Shown: positions 1-5,151 of the stretch, piece after piece
Position numbering within the stretch: position 1 is the first letter of the stretch
Layout: every line of letters starts with the position of its first letter
Assembly (NCBI GenBank): GCA_030040175.1
Contig: JASHUF010000127.1
Coordinates: 1 to 7,314 of the forward strand
Source of the DNA: Acidobacteriaceae bacterium
GTDB taxonomy: Bacteria; Acidobacteriota; Terriglobia; Terriglobales; Acidobacteriaceae
Direction: 5' to 3'
DNA: 7,314 bases
Notes under the pieces: model-generated
Database searches by the model: none
What the model was told of the DNA's origin: nothing
The model's input: the letters and a program-made list of their open reading frames with translations, nothing else
Program-made: the position numbers and the translations under genes

Positions 1-289
1 CTTTGGTGAATTCGTGAAGTGTAACTACACTCTTTCGGGCCAACGCACAAATTTGAGGCCCCAAGCTCTTCCCATATCCCATAGTCGGATATTGAATGTG
101 AACAACGGAGCTCTTTTCGCGCAGAACTTTTCCCACTGCCTGCGACATTTCCGCGATCCCCCACTTCCTGAGGCAAAACACTTCGACACTCGCCCCAGCT
201 TGCTCCAGGGAAGATGCCAGGGAACAGGTGTAATCTCCGACGCCGCATGCATCCGGAGGGAATGATCCCGTAATGAGCACTATGCGCAT
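1..289 (-). CDS. GT4-type glycosyltransferase, N-terminal fragment (runs off left edge)
   Basis: The minus strand is open from an ATG at 289 to the window edge, giving 96 codons without a stop. The protein begins MRIVLITGSFPPDACGVGDY, and later has HIQYPTMGYGKSLGP (about residues 64-78) and VVTLHEFTK (88-96). The first beta strand followed by a glycine-rich GVGDYT loop, then VHIQYP and TLHEF, is the usual opening of the first Rossmann domain of GT4 (GT-B fold) glycosyltransferases, which move a sugar from a nucleotide-sugar donor to a lipid or glycan acceptor at the cytoplasmic face. The C-terminal donor-binding domain is outside the window, so donor and acceptor cannot be named. The frame stays open upstream to an ATG at 379, 13 bases after the GT2 stop, but the 30 extra residues do not look like part of the fold, so I prefer 289. 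No strong ribosome binding site precedes either start. It probably shares a transcript with the GT2 gene. Confidence 0.85.
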   Translation of the reverse strand, partial: MRIVLITGSFPPDACGVGDYTCSLASSLEQAGASVEVFCLRKWGIAEMSQAVGKVLREKSSVVHIQYPTMGYGKSLGPQICALARKSVVTLHEFTK

Positions 290-392
290 CCCATTTCCGT
301 TAAGAACATCGGCTCGAAATTCCCTGAGGCCGGCGGCAGCCCTTGGATTTTCGAGGTCCGGAATCGCCGGCAAAGGCATAAGACAAGTCAAC
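290..392. other. Spacer between GT2 and GT4 genes
   Basis: This 103-base gap lies between the GT2 stop (TGA at 395-393) and the preferred GT4 start. It has no terminator-like hairpin with a T-tract on the minus strand, and the GT4 frame is open through it. If the ATG at 379 were the real start, the gap would shrink to 13 bases and the two genes would be tightly coupled. I see nothing else in it. Confidence 0.5.
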
Positions 393-1433
393 TCAAATTG
401 CCTGGGAGGTGCCGGCAGTTCTCGATGCAGGCATTACCAGTGCAAGCGCCGCGGTAAGGAGCATTTCGCGGCCGCGATACCACTCTCTTGAGCAAAGTCT
501 CTCCAATGCAGCAAAGCAGATTGCAGCAAGAACGGTAGGGAGAGCCCACGGGAAGAATCGCCGGGTGAACAAAACGCGGCTCCGCGTAAGATAGCGCTCC
601 GAGACCAAGCTTCGTCTCCTGCGGTTGGCGCTGGAACCGATGGTTGCTCCCTCCTTGTGAAAAATCACGCTATCACGCGTGTAACCAAGGCCAAATCTGC
701 CTTTCGCGCGCATGGCCCAATCGAGCTCTTCGAAATAGAGGAAGTAAGATTCGTCCATCAGGCCCACCTGCTCAAGAAAATTGCGGCTGGCCAGCATGGA
801 AGCGCCGTTGATGTAATCGAATTTGACGATGGCCGAGGTCAGATCGCCGACGAGCCGCCGTGGGCGGGTGCGCACGCGTCCCGTCCAGCGAGAATATAAA
901 TTCCCTCCTTCGCTCTGAACTTCATTCGGGTGAGTGTAGGAAAGATTCAAGGAACCACAGAGGCCCATGTCTTTGCGCTCCTGCATGCAACGCAGCAAAG
1001 CGGCGAGGGCGCCGGGGGCTACTACAGTGTCATTATTGAGCATCCAGAAGAACTGGCACTCCTGATCGCGGAGGGCATAGCGAATGCCGACGTTCTCCCC
1101 GCCCGCAAAACCGAGATTGGCGCCATTGTGGATGAGGACGAGAGGGATGTCGAATCGCGCTGTTCCCGATTCAGCCTGGCCGCGCGCGAGCTCCAGAAAT
1201 GGAATGGGCTTGGGCGATGGGCGCGAAATCAGGTGAGCCAGGTCCGGATTTGCCGCCTCCGCTCGAACATCCCCTCGTGCCCACGCCTTGATCTTCTCGG
1301 TGGATCCATCCGTGGAGGCGTTGTCACAGACCACAACCCGAAAACTGCCTCCCGACAGGTTCAGCACCGACTCGAGACACTCAATGGTGTCTTTCCATCC
1401 ATTCCAATTGAGGATGATGATCGAGACATTCAT
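393..1433 (-). CDS. GT2 family glycosyltransferase (rhamnosyltransferase-like)
   Basis: This complete 346-residue protein begins MNVSIIILNWNGWKDTIECL. It has the landmarks of a GT-A fold family 2 transferase: CDNASTDGS near residues 36-44 (nucleotide-binding Asp37), NLGFAGGENVGI near 106-117, the metal-site LNNDT at 132-136 standing in for the DXD motif, NGASMLASR at 209-217, the presumed catalytic-base region YFEELDW at 233-239, and FHKEGATIG at 258-266. These match the WbbL/rhamnosyltransferase-like branch that extends cell-surface glycans from nucleotide-sugar donors in the cytoplasm. The true sugar is unknown. Hydrophobic stretches near 293-312 and 324-335 suggest membrane attachment of the C-terminus. 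Residues 45-98 form a longer, variable insertion between the first two motifs. An in-frame stop at 1457-1455 leaves the ATG at 1433 as the first ATG of the frame. The ribosome binding site is weak. It is the upstream gene of the GT2 -> GT4 pair. Confidence 0.92.
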   Translation of the reverse strand: MNVSIIILNWNGWKDTIECLESVLNLSGGSFRVVVCDNASTDGSTEKIKAWARGDVRAEAANPDLAHLISRPSPKPIPFLELARGQAESGTARFDIPLVLIHNGANLGFAGGENVGIRYALRDQECQFFWMLNNDTVVAPGALAALLRCMQERKDMGLCGSLNLSYTHPNEVQSEGGNLYSRWTGRVRTRPRRLVGDLTSAIVKFDYINGASMLASRNFLEQVGLMDESYFLYFEELDWAMRAKGRFGLGYTRDSVIFHKEGATIGSSANRRRRSLVSERYLTRSRVLFTRRFFPWALPTVLAAICFAALERLCSREWYRGREMLLTAALALVMPASRTAGTSQAI

Positions 1434-1895
1434 GATCGTAGCGTAGCGGGCATCTCAGCTCAATCGCAGTCTCTCACAAAAGGCCGGACCGGCCGTAACC
1501 AGCGCTCCGACACGCTGAACGGATTGCCCGCCGCCGATGAGTGTTGCGACGGCTTCAGGAGCACCGAATAACAAATCTTCGTGAATTTTGCAATGTGCAC
1601 GGTGACGGAACGCGAACGACGCCAATGAAAGCGGCGCCCCCTAAGCCTGTGTATTCAAGCTACTTGTCTAAGCAGTTATCCGCGGCATGAAGGCAAGCAT
1701 GTAGGCCGGGCCGCGGTCTGGCAAGGCGCGTGGAAAACGGCTTTCGTAACCTTCATGAAAACTGGCCCTGCTAAATTGTTCAATCTACGCAGCCACGCGG
1801 CGAATCCGTCCGTCCGATTCAGGCGCTGCGAAGCATCCGAAATCCGCCCCGTTGCCAGAGGGATGGGTCGAGGACAAACGGACTGGAGCTCCAGA
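1434..1895. other. Divergent intergenic region between GT2 and cohesin-type genes
   Basis: This 462-base stretch without a convincing gene must carry the upstream signals for two divergently read genes. I see no protein-like reading frame here: the open frames are low-complexity, Arg/Ala/Ser-rich shadows. Notable items are a short perfect dyad GGCCGGACCGGCC at 1482-1494 and an AT-richer patch at 1566-1596. Read on the minus strand, that patch contains a poor promoter match, TTGCAA, 17 bases, TATTCG, about 135 bases before the GT2 start. No convincing plus-strand promoter could be picked by eye. The cohesin frame is open back to 1755, but that part does not look like protein. Confidence 0.5.
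1885..1888 (+). promoter_or_regulatory. Ribosome binding site fixing the cohesin-type gene start
   Basis: GGAG lies 7 bases before the ATG at 1896, a good Shine-Dalgarno position. The alternative upstream starts at 1755 and 1863 would place the signal peptide deep inside the protein, so this site and the signal peptide agree on 1896. Confidence 0.65.
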
Positions 1896-2489
1896 ATGAA
1901 CGAACATGCCTTGCAGAAAATCGGCCGGACGAATGGCAGCATCTGCACTCTCACGGCGGCGGGAACCGTGGCATCGACAGCGGTCTTCGCCCTAGCCTTG
2001 TTTGCTGCCGTGGCGCCCACTTGCCGTGCGCAGGCCGCCTCTGAGAATTCGGCTTCTGCGCCGACACAGAGTGCGGGCATCACTTTGACGCTCAACGCAC
2101 CGCCGGATCCAGTCGAACCCGGAACCAGCTTCCAGGTCCCCGTAACCCTGAGCGGCACAGGCGAAATCGTTTCCTTTACAGTCGTCTTCGAGTACGACGC
2201 CACGAAGTTGATGCTCACGAGCATAACTCCAGGGGATGTTTTGAACCGCGATGGGAAGTCGGCGCCAATTATTCACTCCGATTCGCCGGCCGGGCATGTC
2301 GTGATCAGCATGGCGCGTCCGCCGGGGTCCCCCGGCATCGAGGGAGATGGAACGGTCTGCGTGCTCACTTTTCAGGCGAATGCACCGGGCGCCGGCGAAC
2401 TAACGATCACGCGCGCATTTGTCGTCGATAGAGGCCAGCAGATGCATCCGGCTCGCTTTGCGCCCGCCCACATCGTTGTCAGGCGGTAG
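1896..2489 (+). CDS. Secreted cohesin-type domain protein
   Basis: This is a 197-residue protein. Residues 1-46 look like a Sec signal peptide: a polar, basic start (MNEHALQKIGR), a hydrophobic core (VASTAVFALALFAAVA) and a cleavage-like CRAQA/AS. After a Ser/Ala-rich linker, about 61-197 forms one beta-sandwich domain with cohesin-family features: ITLTLNAP and a VEPGTSFQVPVTLSG strand pair, SFTVVFEYDATKLMLTSI (the F..x.YD...L core signature), a GDVLN turn, GHVVISMA, and GDGTVCVLTFQANAPGAGEL. Cohesins bind dockerins in cellulosomes, but single cohesin-like domains are also found in exported proteins of non-cellulolytic bacteria, and no dockerin is visible here. The likely location is the periplasm or cell surface, with a protein- or glycan-contact role as inference. 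There is no lipobox, sortase motif or PEP-CTERM tail. It is the only plus-strand gene, divergent from GT2 and convergent with the TPR protein, so it is transcribed on its own. Confidence 0.82.
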   Translation: MNEHALQKIGRTNGSICTLTAAGTVASTAVFALALFAAVAPTCRAQAASENSASAPTQSAGITLTLNAPPDPVEPGTSFQVPVTLSGTGEIVSFTVVFEYDATKLMLTSITPGDVLNRDGKSAPIIHSDSPAGHVVISMARPPGSPGIEGDGTVCVLTFQANAPGAGELTITRAFVVDRGQQMHPARFAPAHIVVRR

Positions 2490-2532
2490 GGATGGCGTCG
2501 ACCAACCGGATCATGCAAGGCGCACTCTCGAC

Positions 2533-2570
2533 CCTGAGACCTTGCCGGCAGGACACAGCAGGGTGAAGGC
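2533..2570 (-). repeat. Conserved 3'-flank segment, copy 1
   Basis: This 38-base segment begins 24 bases after the stop of the 2595-4976 gene. It matches the segment at 5084-5121 at 32 of 38 positions without gaps by hand alignment. The best-kept part is the core around GCCGGCAGGAC. On the minus-strand transcript it can fold as TCCTG paired with CAGGG (one G-U) around a 12-base loop; copy 2 makes a GTCCTG/CAGGAC stem at the same place. Confidence 0.7.
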
Positions 2571-2583
2571 GTGAGGGCCTTCA
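2564..2583. terminator. Hairpin between convergent genes, possible weak terminator
   Basis: TGAAGGC and GCCTTCA form a perfect 7-base stem with a 6-base loop, placed between two converging genes, where a bidirectional terminator would be expected. It lacks a following T-tract on both strands, so it may only stabilise 3' ends or may be chance. Confidence 0.3.
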
Positions 2584-2594
2584 AAGCACCCCCT

Positions 2595-4976
2595 TCAGCG
2601 CAAACCGGTAAGCGTGCTGACGCGTTCACGGGCCTGGGCTGCCAGCTGGGGCTCTCCCGCAGCCTGGGAGATGTCGGCAAGAGCCTGCCACAGCTGGGGG
2701 TCTTCCGGCGTGTCGCGGGTCGCTTCCTGCTGGTAGGCAACGGCCCGTTGCCAGTCCCGATCAGCGAAATAGGCCATGGCCCGGCCGGCCGCAATCTCGG
2801 CGAACATCCCAGGATTTTCCTTATCGTCCTCGCCGGCCCGGCGCGCCGCCGCTTCCGCCCGGGCAAAGTCGTTGAGGGCACGGTCCGGTTCGCGCAGAGC
2901 CAGATCGATCTGGCCAAGATGCGCAAGATCGCTCTCCGGGAATTCCGCAAGCCGAGCCGCAGTTTGCAGCGCCGCTTGTGCTTCAGCATAGCGCCCCTGT
3001 TCAAAATAGAATTGCGCCAGTTTCTGCCACGGCGGTTCCGCGTAGCGAGCCAGCGCAATGGCGGCTTTGAGCTCTTCCTCCGCACGAACCGGCTGCTGAT
3101 CCTCATAGGCTTCGGCGAGTCCCAAGTGAACAGTTGGATCCTCCGGAGTGAGGCTTTCGCTTCGTTCGAGAGCGGCTTCCGCCTCGCTCGTACGTCCCAG
3201 AGACAACTCGACCGTGCCGGCGTTGGCATAGAAGTCAGACAATGCGACTCTCGAGGCAGAAACCGGGGGTATGAACTGCCTGGCACTGCAGTCGATTTGC
3301 AAACGGTTGAGCCAAGGCCGATTCTGTGGAGAATTGCGCAAGAGAACGACGGAGACTTCATCCAGGTAGACAGGACGAAAGAGCTGTCCCCGGCAGAAGT
3401 CGGCAAGCCGATCCGGCGATCGGCCGGTGGGCAAGAGCACGACGTTGATCCCTCGCCGAGCGGTTTCTGTTTGCCATTCCGTTGAATCGACCGCAGACTT
3501 TGAGATTTTGCTGAACTCCCGAAAGACCTCGGGACTCAGGTGGTCGCCCCGGCCGTCGATGAAATCCAAGTAGGCGGGACCAAGCCGAAAGGCAACGAAG
3601 CCTCCAAGGTCGTAGGGATGGTAGATATTTCCCGGAAGATGCTCGCGCAGAATAAAAGCTGCGGCTCGCTCAGGAAACTGCGAGGATTCTCCCGCGCCGA
3701 AGCGTTCCTGCGGAGATGTGAGGATGTATGGGCGGTTCGTTATCAGATCCACAGAGCGCACACAAGTGAGGATGAACATCGCTATGGCCAGGACGGTCAG
3801 CGGCCAAGGCAAGGAATCACGCTTGGCGGACCCCGGCTTGGTGCTCGAACTTTTCCGCCAGCAGAAAAACTCTGTGAAAACGGAGCTGCCAATCACAATA
3901 ACTACGATAGCCAGCAGGCCCACGTAACGGAGTTTCTGGAACCCGCAGTAGACCGCAAGGGCCAGGAACGCGGCTGGACCAAACCGCCGGCGCCACAGTG
4001 CAAGGGCACAGGCCGCCAACGCAGCGATTGTTGCCCACATAAGGCTGCTGCCCGGGTCACGCCAGCTGAAAACACCAGACATTGCATCCAGAGAGAGCTT
4101 GACGGGCTGCATCTCGCGAATGACAGTTCCGACCGGCTTGCTGTGGCCCTGAAAATCTGTCAGCAAAAGGGGGGCCTGGTAGATTTTGAGACCAAATGGG
4201 TTGAGCAGTGTGGCCAGCAGGGTGGCCGTGAGTACCGGCCAGATTCGCTTGAGCCGTTTGGCCGCCGCCGCGCGCTTGGATGAGCGGGCAAGCTCAAATG
4301 CTTCGAGAAGGAGGTATCCGCAGATGAGAGCGATGCCGGCAACGAACCCCGGATGCAGGTTGACCCAGAACACCATCAGCAGAGGCAACAGCCACAAGAC
4401 GCGCAGTTGCGCACCATCCGCGGCCGGCCCGGCATTCAAGTAAAAACGCCAAAGAGCGACAAGAAAGACTGCGAAGAAAATATGGGTGAAGAGATCCGGC
4501 CGAGGCGCCATGCGCTCGGCTAGAAGCGGTATGCAGACAACGGCGAGAATCACCGAAGTTAGACATTCCGGATGCGGCGGCTTGCGCACCAGGCCGGCCA
4601 CGAGAGCGAGAAAGCTCAGCGCGCAAAACCACGTCAGGCCAGTGTAGCCGGCCCAACTGTATATGAGGAAAAGGAGAACGCCCGCAAAGGGCGGATAGAT
4701 CCATGGTGCTCCCAGGGAGGCGTAAGAGAGTACATCCGTAGCAGGGATGACATGATGCACGAGCATGTAACGTCCCGTGGCCATGTGCCAGCCCAGATCC
4801 GGATCCATGATGGTGTGAAACCCGGCCAGGAATGCATACACGCAGGCCGCAACAATGAGGACGTAGCCGGCCTGCCCGCGTGAAATGCCGGAGCCCTGCC
4901 AGGCACCGGCTTGTGCCTTGCTCTTGAATCTGGCGTTTTGCTTTCTATGCGCCGGTCTGCGAGGCGTGCTGGGCAT
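2595..4976 (-). CDS. GT-C-like polytopic membrane protein with C-terminal TPR repeats (paralogue 1)
   Basis: This is a 793-residue protein from the ATG at 4976. A GTG at 4994 would add six residues; neither start has a clear ribosome binding site, and I prefer the ATG because it leads into a basic tail (MPSTPRRPAHRKQN). Residues ~38-420 are mostly hydrophobic, about 11-12 membrane spans. After span 1 comes MDPDLGWHMATGRYM (~57-71), with acidic residues where GT-C glycosyltransferases carry their catalytic Asp. Further landmarks are ERMAPRPDLFTHIFF and FWVNLHPGFVAG. Residues ~425-565 form a soluble domain with FGAGESS, ILREHLPGN, PYDLGGF, LGPAYLDFIDGRGDH and RGINVVLLPTGRSPDRLADF. Residues ~576-793 hold about six TPR-like helical repeats, for example LGRTSEAEAALERSESLTPEDP. 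GT-C enzymes use polyprenyl-phosphate sugars outside the cytoplasm; transfer activity here is inferred, and the TPRs probably bind a partner or substrate. It sits just downstream of its paralogue, probably in the same operon. Confidence 0.85.
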   Translation of the reverse strand: MPSTPRRPAHRKQNARFKSKAQAGAWQGSGISRGQAGYVLIVAACVYAFLAGFHTIMDPDLGWHMATGRYMLVHHVIPATDVLSYASLGAPWIYPPFAGVLLFLIYSWAGYTGLTWFCALSFLALVAGLVRKPPHPECLTSVILAVVCIPLLAERMAPRPDLFTHIFFAVFLVALWRFYLNAGPAADGAQLRVLWLLPLLMVFWVNLHPGFVAGIALICGYLLLEAFELARSSKRAAAAKRLKRIWPVLTATLLATLLNPFGLKIYQAPLLLTDFQGHSKPVGTVIREMQPVKLSLDAMSGVFSWRDPGSSLMWATIAALAACALALWRRRFGPAAFLALAVYCGFQKLRYVGLLAIVVIVIGSSVFTEFFCWRKSSSTKPGSAKRDSLPWPLTVLAIAMFILTCVRSVDLITNRPYILTSPQERFGAGESSQFPERAAAFILREHLPGNIYHPYDLGGFVAFRLGPAYLDFIDGRGDHLSPEVFREFSKISKSAVDSTEWQTETARRGINVVLLPTGRSPDRLADFCRGQLFRPVYLDEVSVVLLRNSPQNRPWLNRLQIDCSARQFIPPVSASRVALSDFYANAGTVELSLGRTSEAEAALERSESLTPEDPTVHLGLAEAYEDQQPVRAEEELKAAIALARYAEPPWQKLAQFYFEQGRYAEAQAALQTAARLAEFPESDLAHLGQIDLALREPDRALNDFARAEAAARRAGEDDKENPGMFAEIAAGRAMAYFADRDWQRAVAYQQEATRDTPEDPQLWQALADISQAAGEPQLAAQARERVSTLTGLR

Positions 4977-5016
4977 GATCTTGCGTAGTAACACATCGTT
5001 GCAAATTGACTGTGAA

Positions 5017-5040
5017 TTGAGCGGGATTGCCTTTGCTCAA
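5017..5040. promoter_or_regulatory. Inverted repeat upstream of paralogue 1, possible operator
   Basis: TTGAGC and GCTCAA, perfect 6-base arms separated by 12 bases, lie about 40-65 bases before the ATG at 4976. The spacing fits a dimeric repressor site or an mRNA leader hairpin. Arms this short can occur by chance, and there is no second copy in the window to support it. Confidence 0.25.
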
Positions 5041-5083
5041 CTCAGGGCGCGATGACAGACCCATTGGATGCATTGCCGTCAGT

Positions 5084-5121
5084 CCTGAGGCCCTGCCGGC
5101 AGGACGCCGAAGGATGAAGGC
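5084..5121 (-). repeat. Conserved 3'-flank segment, copy 2
   Basis: Starting 30 bases after the stop of the 5152-7314 gene, this is the counterpart of 2533-2570 (32 of 38 identical). It includes a perfect 12-base palindrome, CCTGCCGGCAGG (5092-5103). With neighbouring bases it can alternatively form a GTCCTG/CAGGAC stem (5082-5087 with 5100-5105). No T-tract follows on the minus strand, so it is not a standard terminator. Confidence 0.7.
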
Positions 5122-5151
5122 GGCGGGGTGCTTCCGGCGCGACGTCCCTTT

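Larger units (their letters stand above)
2490..2594. other. Convergent intergenic region with short dyads
   Basis: This 105-base gap lies between the stop codons of two converging genes. It holds a 7-base-stem hairpin (2564-2583) and the first copy of a 38-base segment repeated after the stop of the downstream paralogue. No hairpin is followed by a T-tract on either strand, so a classical intrinsic terminator is not visible. Confidence 0.55.
4977..5151. other. Spacer between the tandem paralogues
   Basis: About 175 bases lie between the stop of the upstream paralogue and the ATG at 4976. They contain the second copy of the 38-base flank segment (5084-5121) and an inverted repeat (5017-5040). 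The gap is long enough for a separate promoter, but no good -35/-10 pair is visible on the minus strand. Confidence 0.5.

Noticed and set aside
25..252. Minus-strand frame beginning MHAASEITPVPW
   Set aside because: It is a different frame from the GT4 fragment on the same strand, and it has no family-like motifs.
1482..1494. GGCCGGACCGGCC dyad as operator or hairpin
   Set aside because: It is short, GC-only, and has a one-base centre that cannot form a full hairpin. Such dyads are common in GC-rich DNA and there is no second copy.
930..1571. Plus-strand open frame of 213 codons
   Set aside because: It lies antisense to the GT2 gene, whose motifs are unambiguous. Its own translation shows no domain-like pattern.
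1566..1602. Minus-strand promoter TTGCAA-17-TATTCG for GT2
   Set aside because: It has only four and three matches to the consensus hexamers, too weak to annotate as a feature.
1755..1895. Longer start for the cohesin-type protein
   Set aside because: The extra 47 residues would bury the signal peptide, and the ATG at 1896 has a well-spaced GGAG.
1676..2224. Minus-strand open frame of 182 codons
   Set aside because: It is antisense to the cohesin-type gene, which has a signal peptide, a ribosome binding site and a recognisable domain.
2372..3406. Minus-strand open frame of 344 codons in another frame
   Set aside because: It overlaps the TPR protein and the end of the cohesin-type gene, and is Arg/Ser/Pro-rich as expected for an off-frame reading of GC-rich DNA.
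2571..3485. Plus-strand open frame of 304 codons, and a similar one at 5128-5478
   Set aside because: Both are antisense to the TPR-encoding ends of the two paralogues. Their mutual similarity simply mirrors the similarity of the sense genes.
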